Positions 13,116 through 25,105 are shown, numbered from the stretch's first letter. The stretch: DNA of 64,000 nucleotides from Synchiropus splendidus (GCF_027744825.2 NC_071340.1:5148501-5212500); one strand, 5' to 3'. Made by a program: numbers and translations. Notes: generated by a model from the sequence alone, not told the origin.

Positions 13116-15175
13116 CAAGAGTAGGCCCTATGTTAGTTGTATGTTTGTATCATTCTCATTCTCTATTTCCAGAAGCAATGCAGTTCCCTTATTTGCAAAT
13201 TCCTTATTTTATGGAAAGGAACCTGTCCAACTGGGTTTCAGCAGTTCCTTCTTTAGTACAATGGGTACACTATTCATTATTTGAAGTCACCTGCAGCAAT
13301 GGTGGGGTGTGCCACCATTTATATCCGGCCACTTCCAATAAATTTACCTTTAGAAAGTGTCAATCACATCAAATTGTTTTTTTTCAATCTAATTTTTTTT
13401 CAGTTGTCACGACATCTACACTGTATACTTTCAACAGTTCAATGAAGACTGGTGACCTTCCAGAACTATACAGATATTCTCAGTTTGAGGCAATGTGACG
13501 AGATAAAATTAGAGTGTATTAACTGTGCCAGCAAGTAGGGATGCATTAATACCGATCCTGGCATCAGCATCGACCCGATCCAGCATCTGAAAGTTAGATT
13601 GGGTATCAGTGAAAAAGGGCCGATTGCTGGCCGGAAGCTGATCTTGGCATTTTAACTCTGTCTTTTAGTTCTTAGTTGTTGAATGCATAATTTGTTTAAT
13701 GTCCATTGAAATCTCAAATTTAATTTTTGTTTACAAATTTTCTTTTGAAAAATGTTTCACAAGAAAAAGAAATTTCAGATGACCATTGCTATTGGATGAG
13801 ATCTCCCTGCTGTGACAGATGAAAACTGGAGTTGGCTGATGGAGAGACTTTTTTCCATGGCATGGTAATTTGTTATGTTTACATTTAAGTTGTTAAATTA
13901 CAATATATATTTAAATCATACCCTTATCATGAACTTCTAACCTCTTGTTATAACAGTCATATGAAAACGAGACATCATTTTTTTTTTTTTTACATTAATC
14001 TTTCTTTCCTGGGAATGATAGCTGCAATATTTTTATTTTGTTTTTAAAGGTGATTTCCAGGTCAAATATGTAGGAGAGACAACTTTGCAAAGGCCTGAGA
14101 GAAACTGATGTAATGGACCTATTAACTGAAAAGGTTCTGCTCTTAAGTATTCCCCTGAGGTATGTTGTTTCAGCATTCATACATTGCATGCTTCTCTCAT
14201 TTTTCTTTATATTGTTACAGCTTATTCTGAGTGTGATTGTGTGGCCAATGGAGCCTGATGATGAGGAAATAACCTTGGAGAATGAATTGAGGATAGCAGT
14301 GTTCCTTAGAACTTGAAAACTGTAAGAAATGGCTTTCTTGCTGTTCAATGCAATGGTATTTTGTGATATATTACTCTATGTAAAATGCTATATAAAAAGT
14401 GTCTTATTTTTTGCTCAAAGGCCTGAATAAAGGGACGGATCACTCACGAGCTTGATGGCATTCACTTATGAATGCCTGTATGAAACGTTCATTCATAATA
14501 ATGCAGTGTTTTCAGAGCATCTTTGGGGTGTATGAGCGTCCAGACACTCCGCAAGTTCTTGCATGGCTGGAAGGTGCTGCCGAGGGAGCTTGTCGTCAAA
14601 GTCACTGAGACTGAGATGCCGCGAGCAACTCCCTGTTTTGAGACTTGGTGACTTCCTGCACGCCACCTCTTGTATTCCACCATCAAAGCAGCTCTTGATG
14701 CTGCTATCAGCACTGTCTAGTCTGGTTCTGGTATGGCCTGAGTACAGCTTAAACAGATCATTTGTGTCAAGGGTTGTACAGCATACATTTTGTGCAAGTT
14801 TGATTTACTCTGTCTGTTGCAGTGGAATATTTATTTTTATTGTAGAATTTGTTGTGTTGTGTGCCATACCAACTTGTCACCATTTAGTGAAAGATTTCTG
14901 TTTCCTTCAGCCAATGTACAGTATGCACTTATGAATGAATGTTGAATCTTCTCTCCTACAACCTTACATGAAAACAGTGTCAGAATTTTTACTTCATACA
15001 CTTAATTATTCATTCATTTCTTTATTACAATTTTGAGATTAAAAGGATCAGCGAGAAGAAGTTATATTTTTTAAATGTTTGTCGCTTAGTTCTAATGTAC
15101 CTATTTCGATCATTAATAAGTAACCATCAACTAATTTAAATCTTCTCCAAAATAACCTTGCAGTTTCTGTTTCAT
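13116..15175. other. Non-coding; DNA-transposon-like scrap near 13537-13650
   Basis: TAGGGATGCATTAATACCGATC followed by several GATCC/GGCCGAT motifs resembles the left end of a fish hAT family, but no partner end was found. The ORFs at 13130-13498 and 13995-14348 have no recognisable domain and look random. Sequence at 14560-14720 is not assigned. Confidence 0.4.
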
Positions 15176-15730
15176 TCATTTCAGTCTACTTTGTGTGGTT
15201 GTAGCATATGGATGGTAGAAATCCCCTCTTCTTCTCTGTCCCTCCTTATCAAGAGTTAGTTTAAACAGTACTTGTAGATGATCTAGTAGCAGTCCATGTC
15301 TGGCTCTAAATATGACCAGCAGTGTTTGTCTCTCTATCAGCTCAGGGAGCTTCAATAATCTTGCTGTAGTGAGCAGTTCATTGCTATGTGCTCTGTACTC
15401 TGCTCTATATATTGTTCTCACTGCTTTCCTCTGTAACACCAGTAATGGTCTTGTATTGCTCTAGTAGGTGTTCCCCCACACCTCGACCCCATAGGGCAGG
15501 TGTGGGAGTATCAGAGTACAGTCTCAATGCTCTTTCATTCAAATACAATTTGCATTTGTACGTTATAAACATTTGTCTGGACATTCTAATTCTGCTGTTG
15601 TGCTGTTTCCATGTGAGCTGCTCATCTATACTGAAGCCCAGAATTTCACCACTGAACCCCTTTCCAGTGTCTTCTCATTAATTGACAAGGAGCCATTACT
15701 TCACATCACCCAGATATCTGGGATCATATG
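15176..15730 (-). mobile_element. LINE reverse-transcriptase C-terminal fragment
   Basis: Read on the minus strand across two frames, it contains SIDEQLTWKQHNSRI, YGVEVWGN and LQRKAVRTIYRAEYRAHSNE, then LLKLPELIERQTLLVIFRAR. These match the segment following the RT catalytic core in Jockey/CR1/L2-type LINEs (IDEKLSW.., Y(C/G)VE.WGNTY.., LLQKRAIRII..., ILKL.DLI..Q..L.MF.A.H). It has at least one frameshift and is 5'-truncated, with no RT active site visible. Confidence 0.75.
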
Positions 15731-18047
15731 CAATACTGAGACCTGTTATAACCACATGTACGAATCACTGGGCTACTGTGTGGAGCTTGACCTTTGTGAA
15801 ATGTGGTTGACTTCTACTAGCTATAGAAAGCCATAGAAGCCATAGAAGTGTCATGTAGATTCCCAGGACCCTGGGTCTCATTGCTTTGACTCAGCGCCAG
15901 CTCCAATGGTCCAGAGCTTTGTTCCATGTATTGTTCCTGCCAGGCAGTATAAGCATACTGATGATCTTATTGGCTCACAGCCTTGGAAGTCAATAGTCAG
16001 TGCTGTAAGTGTTTGTTTCTTCTTCTTCTTATCTAACTGTCTTGAATGTACCTGTGTCTTACTTCCCGATTAATAGAGCCATCATTGTCTTTATGCAATA
16101 CTGATCGTGAGAGAGTCTTGTGGGCTGCAAATAAATCAAAATTACTCATTGTCATGCAGCTTATTTTTTGACATATTTGTCTTTTAAATATAATGTGAAA
16201 TTATTAAATTAATAATAATTTAATTCACATAAATAATTATTGAAAGTTATTTTCACCACCATTTCAAATGTAGGCTACAGTCCCAGCTAGTTCCATCAGC
16301 TTCTATGTATGCAACAATTGACAATATTTCAAGTCAAGTCTGACTCAAAAAGATGTATTTTCATACATGCCAGACAAATAACTCCTTCTCTATAACCCAA
16401 CGGTGGAACACAATTCCATTTTTAAAAAGCCATCACTGCGGCAGATCCAGCATGTCATCAGTCATCATCATGAAGAGTTAATAAATGTGAATTTCTTGGA
16501 ATACAACTCAAGGAAAAAAAATGATTCAAAATGCAAGTAAAACAAGGAGTGACATTCCCAATGTCTATATACCACCTAACTGATGATGACAACATGCTTT
16601 TATTGTGACAAACAATTTACCTTGTCAGACTGAACTTGAAGCCAATCACCTGACACAAAACTCTCAAGCACCGTTGATGCTCTGTTATTCGTGGATGCTG
16701 AAAGACAAATGATGAGCCGACGAAACCCATCAACTTCGCCATGAATTTGTCATCTGCAATGTAAAAAAAATAAATACAAATCTGAATTTAGGCAGCTGAA
16801 GCAGTTACTTAAGTGAAGATACTTTTCTAAAAACACTGTGCTGCCAGAATAGATAAAGGCGTACCAACCTTATGAGCTTGTGGTTGCCGTCAATATGCCA
16901 CGGACTATTTGGAGCTGTAACATTAAACTACTAGTAAAGAGGGTAGGGGAGGAGATCAGAATTCTATTACTATACATGTGGCATAATGCTTTACATCCAT
17001 CAACACACACAGGCTAAATAAACTAATTTGCAGGGAAAGAATACATACTCTGTAGATGTATGCCACTAGATTTTGAGAGCAACGGATCATTCGGATCATT
17101 TGTGCCTGCTGGTCTCTGCAACAATGTCATCGACTTCAGCATCAGACAATAGAGAGTACAAGTCAGATAATCTGTATTAAAAGACAAATTAAGATCAGAA
17201 TTTACAGAGCAAAGCAAAAGTCTAATCACCAAAATTTTGGTCAGGTTTTGAAGGCATTCACCTCAACCCACTGTCAGCCATTCTTCTTCGGATTGTTCTC
17301 ATAGACACTCCAAACTATTTGAGGAACTGTCATTCCGTTGAGATGGTATGATTCCATTACATTCCACCACGTCAATATTCAGAGGTTTTCAACCACCAAC
17401 CGATGGGCCTCCTTCAACTTTAATAAGGCGTACAAGCACCTTGGTACAATAACGAACATATCAGTGCAGATTCCAGGTTATTTGCATTCATCTACGTCAT
17501 AGAGAGGATGTGAAATATGCTTATTTTAAATTTTTTTTTAATTCTTATTTTATTTAGGATTACATATTTAAGTTTGGATAAGAGTCATAAGCACGCATGA
17601 AAATGTATTTGTGCAATGTTAACATGAAAAATGAAAATTGAGATGACCGTGTGATAGAACACTGGTTTACTGATCGCGATATGCTGACAAATTACACTGA
17701 CCAACAGGCATTGAGCGCCACCAGCTAATATGCTGGAGGTCTATTCTGCTTTCTCATGCTGAGGTGATAACACCGTGCAGAGTTGTATAATGCAAGGGAT
17801 ATCCCTTTTGATGCTGCTGAAACAAAGGGTATTGGACCGCCATCCAATCCGCCAAGGGATTTGACGTAACTCCTGTCACACACTTGGTCTTATTAAATGA
17901 ATTATTTCAATACCATCTGCGTGGGTGTGATTAGGAAAGTACAACAGAAAGTAAGAAAGTACAACATTTGCAAAATTTCCTTCCCGTTTTAGCAATGAAT
18001 GATTCTATTAATAAGCTAATAAGAAATCAAGGAATAACTGAAGAAGG
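15731..18047. other. Non-coding, nothing assigned
   Basis: This AT-rich stretch has short ORFs only. I see no conserved exon, RNA gene or bounded transposable element. Confidence 0.55.
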
Positions 18048-21000
18048 CAAAGTGGGCGGCGGGTCACATGACCAAATATGGGAATGAACAAAGTGGGTGG
18101 CGCGTCACATGACCAAATATGGTAATGAACAAAGTGGGCAGCGCGTCACACAATAAGGTAATGAACAAAGTGGGCGGCGTGTCACACGACCAAATATTCT
18201 AATAAACAAAGTGGGCGGGGCATCACACGACCAAATATGGTAATGAACAAAGTGGGCGGTGCGTCACGTGACCAAATATGGTAATGAGCAAAGTGGGCGT
18301 CGTGTAACACAACCAAATATGGTAATGAGTAAAGTGGTGGGCGCGTCACACGACTAAATATGGTAATGAGCAAAGTGGGCGGCGCGTCACACAATATCGT
18401 AATGAACAAAGTGGGCGGTGCGTCACGTGACCAAATATGGGAATGAACACAGTTGGCGGCACGTGACACGACCAAATACGGAATTAACAAAGTGGGCGGC
18501 GCGTCACATGACAAAATATTCTAATAAACAAAGTGGGCGGGGCGTCACACGACCAAATATGGTAATGAGCAAAGTGGGCGGCGTGTCACATGACAAAATA
18601 TTCTAATAAACAAAGTGGGCGGGACGTCACACGACCAAATATAGTAATGAGCAAAGTGGGCGACGTGTAACACAACCAAATATGGTAATGAACAAAGTGG
18701 GCGGTGCGTCACGTGACCAAATATGGTAATGAGCAAAGTGAGCGGTGGGTCACATGACCAAATATGGGAATGAACAAAGTGGGCGGCGCGTCACATGACC
18801 AAATATGGGAATGAACACAGTTGGCGGCGCGTGACACAATATGGTAATGAACAAAGTGGGCCGCACCTAACACGACCAAATATGGTAATGAACAAAGTGG
18901 GCGGCGCGTAACACGACCAAATATGGTAATGAGCATAGTGGGCGGCGCGTAACACCACCAAATATGGTAATGAGCAAAGTGGGCGGCGCGTAACACAACC
19001 AAATATGGTAATGAGCAAAGAGGGGCGCCACGTCACACGAACAAATATGGTAATGAACAACGTGGGTGGTGCGTCACGTGACCAAATATGGTAATGAGCA
19101 AAGTGGGCGGCACGTAACACGACCAAATATGCTAATGAGCAAAGTGGGGTGGCGGGTCACGTGACCAAATATGGTAATGAACAAAGTGGGCGGTGCGTCA
19201 CGTGACCAAATATGGTAATAAACAAAGTGGGTGGTGCGTCACATGACCAAATATGGTAACAAGCAAAGTCGGTGGCGTGTCAAGCGCCCAAATATGGTAA
19301 TGAACAAAGTGGGCGCCATGTCACTCGACCAAATATAGTAATGAACAAAGTGGGCGGCGCGTCACACAACACGGTAACAAACAAAGTGCGCGGTGCGTCA
19401 CGTGACCAAATATGGTAATAAGCAAAGTGGGTGGCGTGTCAAGCGCCCAAATATGGTAATGAACAAAGAGGGCGCCATGTCACTCGACCAAATATAGTAA
19501 CATGACAAAATCACATGACCAAATATGGGAATGAACACAGTTGGCGACACGTCACACAATATGGTAATGAACAAAGTGGGCGCCGCGTCACATGACCAAA
19601 TACGGGAATGAACAAAGTGGGTGGTACGTCACGTGACCAAATGTGGTAATGAAGAAAGTGGGCGGCGCGTTACCTGGCCAAATATGGTAATGAACAAAGT
19701 GCGCTGCGCGTCAGACAAAATGGTAATGAACAAAGTGGGTGGCGCGTCACACGACCAAATATTCTAATGAGCAAAGTGGGCGGCCCGTAACACGACCAAA
19801 TATTCTAATGAGCAAAGTGGGCGGTACGTCACGTGACCAAATGTGGTAATGAAGAAATTGGGCGCCGCGTTACGTGGCCAAATATGCTAATGAACAAAGT
19901 GCGGTGCGCGTCACACAAAATGGTAATGAACAAAGTGGGGGGCGTGTAACACAACCAAATATGGTAATGAACAAAGTGGGCAGCGCGTCACACAATAAGG
20001 TAATGAACAAAGTGGGCGGCGTGTCACACGACCAAATATTCTAATGAGCAAAGGGGGCGGCGCGTAACACGACCAAATATGCTAATGAGCAAAGTAGGCG
20101 GTACATCACGCGCTGCGCGTCACACAAAATGGTAATGAACAAAGTGCGCGGCATGTCACAGGACCAAATATGGTAATGAGCAAAGTGGGCGGCGTGTAAC
20201 ACAATATGGTAATGAACAAAGTGGGCGGTGCGTCATGTCACCAAATATGGTCATGAACAAAGTGGCCGGTGCGTCACGTGACCAAATATGCTAATGAGCA
20301 AAGTGGGCGGCGCGTGACGTGACCAAATATGGTAATGAACAAAGTGGGCAGCGTGTCACACAATATGGTAATGAACAAAGTGGGCGGTGCGTCACGTGAC
20401 CAAATATGGTAATGAGCAAAGTGGGCGGCACGTAACACGACCAAATATGTTAATGAACAATGTGGGCGGTGCGTCATGTGACCAAATATGGTCATGAACA
20501 AAGTGGGCGGTGCGTCACGTGACCAAATATGGTAATGAACAAAGTGGGCGGCGTGTCACACAATATGGTAATGAACAAAGTGGGCGGTGCGTCATGTGAC
20601 CAAATATGGTCATGAACAAAGTGGGCAGTGCGTCACGTGACCAAATATGCTAATGAGCAAAGTGGGCGGCGTGTGACGTGACCAAATATGGTAACGAACA
20701 AAGTGGCCAGCGTGTCACACAATATGGTAATGAACAAAGTGGGCGGTGCGTCACGTGACCAAATATGGTAATGAGCAAAGTGGGCGGCACGTAACACGAC
20801 CAAATATGTTAATGAACAAAGTGGGCGGTGCGTCATGTGACCAAATATGGTAATGAACAAAGTGAGCTGCGCGTCACGCAATATGGTAATGAACAAAGTG
20901 GGCGGTGCGTCACGTGACCAAATATGGTAATGAGCAAAGTGGGGCGGCGTGTCACATGACCAAATATGGCAATGAACAAAGTGGGCGGTTCGTCACACAA

Positions 21001-21397
21001 TATGGTAATGAACAAAGTAGGCGGTGTGTCATGTGACCAAATATGGTCATGAACAAAGTGGGCGGTGCGTCACATGACCAAATATGCTAATGAGCAAAGT
21101 GGGCGGTACATCACGTGACCAAATATGGTAATGAACAAAGTGGGCGGCGCGTCACACAATATGGTAATGAACAAAGTAGGCGGTGTGTCATGTGACCAAA
21201 TATGGTAATGAGCAAAGTGGGCGGCGTGTAACACAATATGGTAATGAACAAAGTGGGCGGTGCGTCATGTGACCAAATATGGTCATGAACAAAGTGGGCA
21301 GTGCGTCACGTGACCAAATATGGTAATGAGCAAAGTGCGCGGCACGTCACACAATATGGTAATGAACAAAGTGGGCGGTGCGTCACGTGACCAAATA
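18048..21397. repeat. Minisatellite of 41-bp and 36-bp units (about 3.35 kb)
   Basis: The full unit is 41 bp: CAAAGTGGGCGGTGCGTCAC followed by GTGACCAAATATGGTAATGAA. A 36-bp variant lacks the CGACC-type 5 bp and reads GTCACACAATATGG. The array is of the order of 80 units, with scattered point differences and a few indels. Most full units carry GGGCGG (GC box), CACGTG or a close variant inside GTCACGTGAC (E-box/CLEAR-like), and CCAAATATGG, a perfect CC(A/T)6GG CArG box. In the right half the pattern of unit types repeats with a 359-bp period. Minus-strand ORFs here are reading-frame artefacts of the repeat. Confidence 0.97.
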
Positions 21398-22926
21398 AAC
21401 GCTCTGATGGAGCGTCCACGTGTTCTTACACACAAGATCAGTTGATGAATATCAGGGCTATGACTCCGTTTGACTTACTACCAGTATTTTTGGTGTCAGT
21501 TCCGGAGTTAGTTCATCTTTTGGCTGGGCGGAAGAGACTGAGGAGGAGAGGGAAACGTACCGATGCGCTCGTTCGCCTTCGTCGAAGAGGATCGCGCACT
21601 CCGCTTCCCGGGATAATACTCTCCAACGTCCGCTCGCTCAGCAATAAGATGGATGAACTGGCGCTAATGTTGAGAAAGAACAGAGACTTTTCCTCCGCTT
21701 GTGTTTTGTGTTTCACAGAGACGTGGTTGAGCTCACCGTCAAAACCAAAGGTTCTGGAGTGTTTTTCTGCATCAATGCTCGCTGGTGTACGGATGTGACT
21801 GTGATTTTTCAGCACTGCTCTCCTTCTCTGGAAGGTCTTATTGTGAACTGTAAGCCATTTTACTCCTCACGTGAGTTTGATTCGTTCTTTGATTTGTTCT
21901 GGCTGCCGTATATATCCCGCCCAGCGCGGATGTATGTGAAGCTCAGCGTGTGCTTGCGGATCAGGTTCTGCGTGTGGAGCGAACTTTCTCTGACTCTCCT
22001 GTGATTGTGCTTGGTGACTTCAACAAGGCGACTCTGAGCGAGGAGTACAAGCAGGTTGTAAAATGCCCCACCAGAGAGCAAAGCGTGCTGGATCATTGTT
22101 ACTCATCGCTCCGCAACTCTTATACCGCACTGGGACTCTCTGACCACTTGATGGTTCATCTTGTTCCCACATACGAGCAGAAGTTGAAGCTTGCAAAACC
22201 TGATGTGAGGACCATGAGGATCTGGACAAGTGAAGCTAGAGAGGAGCTGCAGGCTTGTATGGAGACCACAGACTGCGAGGTGTTCAGGGCTGTGACCAAT
22301 AATCTGGATGATCACAGACACTGTGACTTCATGGATCAGCTACTGTGAAGGGTGCATAGTTCCAACGCGCACCAAGGTGAGTTAGGCAGCAGTTCACAGC
22401 CAATGACTCGGCTGCACAGTGGAGAGGGCTTAAGGTAGTCACAAACTACAGGCCACGGAGATCGGCCATCATCCAGTCCATCCTCACCTCCACCAATACC
22501 GTCTGGTACAACAGCACCACTTCCAGGGACAGAAGCAGACTGCAGTGCATCGTACGTTTTGCTGAGAAGGTGATCAGTTGCAGCCTGCCACCTCTTCAGG
22601 ACCTGTATGTTTGCAGGACCCAGAGACGTGCAGGTCGGATCAGAGCCGACCCTTCTCACCCTGGTCATGGACTGTTCCCTCTGGCAGGAGGCTACGGTCG
22701 ATCCAGACCAGAACCTCCCGTCACAGAAACAGTTTCTTCCCCTTGGCTGTCAGACTGTTGAATTCGTGATGAGCCTTTGTTGTTTGTGGGTTATTTCATT
22801 TTATTTTATATATTTTTATTTATCTCATTTTATCTTATTTTATTGACAGCACTTTATTCTGAAGCACTTTTCTCGTTGGTGGGATCCCGACTGACCATGG
22901 CAATAAATTTGATTCTGATTCTAACT
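21398..22926 (+). mobile_element. L2/Rex-like LINE, reverse-transcriptase region deleted
   Basis: The endonuclease part is readable across three frames: GIILSNVRSLSNKMDELAL and LCFTETWLSS (21600-21740), INARWCTDVTV (21770), then VIVLGDFN, CPTREQSVLDHCYSSL and [18 protein letters not shown] (22000-22190). It continues to the post-endonuclease linker (NDSAAQWRGLKVVTNYRPR, to about 22455). There it jumps to the C-terminal end (SILTSTNTVWYNSTTSRDRS, LPPLQDLYVCRTQRRAGR, DPSHPGHGLFPL). The RT motifs between them are absent. The 3' UTR ends in AATAAATTTGATTCTGATTC. Frameshifts mean it encodes nothing intact. Confidence 0.85.
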
Positions 22927-23185
22927 CTGAAATGGGTGGTAACAAATGAACATAAATGGCCGGTAACAAATTTCCAAAATGTTCCAAAATGGGCGTTTAC
23001 AATTTACCATATTGGGAGTCCACTATCTACCAAATCTGCGTTTACACATCCCCAAAATGGGCGTTTACAATTTATCAAAATTAGCAGTTACAAATTACCA
23101 AATTTAGTAGTTACTAATTCTCAAAATGGGCCGGTCACAAATTACCATCAATGGGCGATTGCAAATGACGAAAAATGGGAATTGT
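22927..23185. repeat. Degenerate minisatellite, unit about 23-24 bp
   Basis: Units follow the form AAAATGGGCGTTTACAAATTACC with much drift, about eleven in a row, beginning immediately after the LINE 3' tail. The GGGCG..(T/C)ACAAATTACC wording is loosely like the 41-bp array on the other side of the LINE (GGGCGG...GACCAAATATGG), so the two could share an origin; that link is weak. Confidence 0.8.
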
Positions 23186-23671
23186 TACAGTTGTAGAAGT
23201 ACAAATAAATTGCAGCAGGACAATGGAACACCATTCTTTTTTTTTTTTGTTCTTGCACGAAATAAGATGCAATTGGAACCCCATCAATTTTTTTCCGTTC
23301 TCACCAGAACGCAAAAAAGCCGTTTTTTGTGCCCCCAATGCGTGAAGCAATACATTAAATGTTCATGACAGCATGAACGAATTGCATTGAGATCGTGTTG
23401 TATATACCAAGATATATGCTATTTTAAAAAGGTAATGTATCAAGTGGATATTGCTATACTCTTTCCAGCTAAAATCTCACTCTTCTTAAGTCTCAACTTA
23501 CAGCCAAATATTTTATTAAAGGAATCAACAGTACAGGTTTGTATTGAATTGACCAAAGATTGGTCATTTTCCCATTATAGCTGCTGAAATTTTCATGTTT
23601 CCACATTATATAGGGCAGTGAACAAACTATGCTTTGTGGAATTCGAGAAATTAGAAATTAGAATTGACATT
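23186..23671. other. Non-coding, nothing assigned
   Basis: Short T and A tracts and unrelated small ORFs are all I see. Confidence 0.5.
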
Positions 23672-23812
23672 CCTTAAGGTCAGCGGTCACTGCATGCTGG
23701 CCTTCAAGCATCATTCCATTCACCTGACTAACTTCCCACTATGAGCTACACATGTGAAAATTATACAGCAACTTCTTCAGTGTATTTGTAATGTGTGTGT
23801 TGAATTTCAGAC
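23672..23812 (+). repeat. Dispersed repeat family H, copy 3
   Basis: AAGGTCAGCGGTCACTGCATGCTGG, CTTCAAGCATCATTCCATTC, ACCTGACTAACTTCCCA, CACATGTGAAAATTATA and GTGTGTTGAATTTCAGACATGA align with the copy at 12444. A further start-like phrase (GGTCAGAAGTCACC) follows at 23832. Confidence 0.6.
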
Positions 23813-23892
23813 ATGAGTGACATTCTTATAGGTCAGAAGTCACCTTCCTCATGGATTGCCTTCAGGGCTCAAGTTTCTGTGCACCCTCCCTC

Positions 23893-23995
23893 AACACATC
23901 CTCACTACCATGGCGTAATATATTAACGTTGGGAAAGTGGACTTGTGACGCCAAAGGCGACCTTCCGCGCTGCATGTAGACGCATGAGCGTATCA
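23893..23995 (+). repeat. Dispersed repeat family I, copy 1
   Basis: The stretch contains CAACACATCCTCACTACCAT, GTTGGGAAAGTGGACTTGTG, ACGCCAAAGGCGACCTTCCG and GACGCATGAGCG. The same order of phrases occurs at 30058-30185. The class is unknown to me. Confidence 0.55.
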
Positions 23996-24194
23996 AGAGC
24001 TGCAGAAGAGTGAGGACAATGAAGAACTGTCACTCAATCCAACTGACCCACACCACTTCTCAGTCACCTTCCTCCTCTCACTCATGTTAACAGACCCTTT
24101 CTCTGAAGCAGAAACAATAATTACTGCCATAGTTACGAAGTCTCTACAGTCACTACAGTGTCACTCATTCATTTGACTCATTCTTTACTGTCTC

Positions 24195-24420
24195 AGCAGT
24201 TCTGGAGGGTGCCTCGGAGTATGACCTACCAGTCCAAATGTGCTTTGTGGAATTGGTGAAGGCACATGACCAGGTGCCCAGGGAGAAGGTGTGGGAGGTG
24301 CTTTTGGAGTATGCTGTATGAGGCTCCCTATTGAGGGCCATTCAATCTATGTATTTATGGAACTGGAGTTGTGTCTGGACCCAAAGTACTTTATATAAAA
24401 ACAATGTTGGATGTTGGACA
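24195..24420 (+). mobile_element. RTE-like LINE reverse-transcriptase fragment
   Basis: One frame reads MCFVELVKAHDQVPREKVWE followed by VLLEYAV, a stop, then LLRAIQSMYLWN. This matches RT motif A of fish RTE-like LINEs (F(V/I)DLEKAYDRVPRE.LWEVL.EYGV). The motif-A aspartate after FV is replaced by Glu and a stop interrupts the frame, so it is dead. Confidence 0.75.
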
Positions 24421-25027
24421 ACAGTCAGCTTGCATCCAGGCTAACGATAACATCGTCATACCTCTAACAGATCGATCAGCACAAGATGGCGGCGAAGCCG
24501 GCTTCGGCTGCCCATTTCTTCTCCGTTGGTTCACCAAACCAAGTGAGATGATCAGCGTCGATGCAGAGGGCTTCTCAAATTGTTGGAGCTGGCATTTCCA
24601 AAAGGTCTCCAACACTCAATATGCAGGAAACAATACACAGCACTGCAGCCAATGACACGTCCCCATGACGTCATGAGGTATTGTCCCAATTCTTAGGGAC
24701 GTCAATAACTTCACTTCATTGTTGGAGGGCACTTCATAGTGGAGGGCACTCAAAACCAGTGTTCAATGCTGGTGTTAGGGTGAAAGTTAATGATGGTTAA
24801 TGTCTGTATGACTGTATCATATCTGAGTGTTTTGAAGGTGTCTTGTTTAATTGTCTGAACTCTGAAATTTCCTGAAGAAAACTCTTGATGCGTTGCACAT
24901 GCAAGTGAGGTGTGTGGCATTTGACAATTGAGTCATATGACATGGTGTGGAAAAATAAAGAAAAATCCGTCTAATGTTTTTTACTTTGCTTTCATCAGGA
25001 TGTGCACACTTTTCCCTCCAGTGGTCT
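24421..25027. other. Non-coding spacer within LINE debris
   Basis: It contains CAAGATGGCGGCGAAGCCGG at about 24482, which resembles the start of another transposable element, and a small palindrome-like GACGTC...GACGTC segment (24667-24703). Neither can be bounded. Confidence 0.35.
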
Positions 25028-25105
25028 TTGTGGCATGTCCAAGGTGGAGGAGGGCTTAGGGCTAACCAAGGACACACTGGGGAGATTATGTGTCTCAGTG
25101 GAACT
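25028..25105 (+). mobile_element. RTE-like LINE 3'-end fragment
   Basis: GGCATGTCCAAGGTGGAGGA, followed by AACCAAGGACACACTGGGGA and GATTATGTGTCTCAG, matches the end of the RTE-like ORF2 seen in fish (GGCATGTCC..CTGGGAGGAG.., CCCAGGACACGCTGGAG, GACTATGTCTC). It is the same family as the RT scrap at 24195, and probably the same insertion with intervening material lost or replaced. Confidence 0.65.

Noticed and set aside
13130..13498. 122-codon plus-strand ORF
   Set aside because: No recognisable domain, odd composition, no splice continuity and no support from a neighbouring gene.
14489..14934. Possible LINE C-terminal remnant around LHGWKVLPRELV
   Set aside because: Only a few residues resemble the WN.LPR.VV motif at LINE ORF ends; not enough to call.
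18182..21015. Several minus-strand ORFs of 60-111 codons with repeated H(I/V)WSRDAPPTLFITIF-like peptides
   Set aside because: They are the six-frame translation of the 41-bp minisatellite; frames open by chance because the unit length is not a multiple of three and stop codons are rare in some frames.
18048..21397. CRISPR-like appearance of regular repeats
   Set aside because: There are no unique spacers: the whole 41-bp unit repeats head to tail, and the surrounding DNA is vertebrate with introns.
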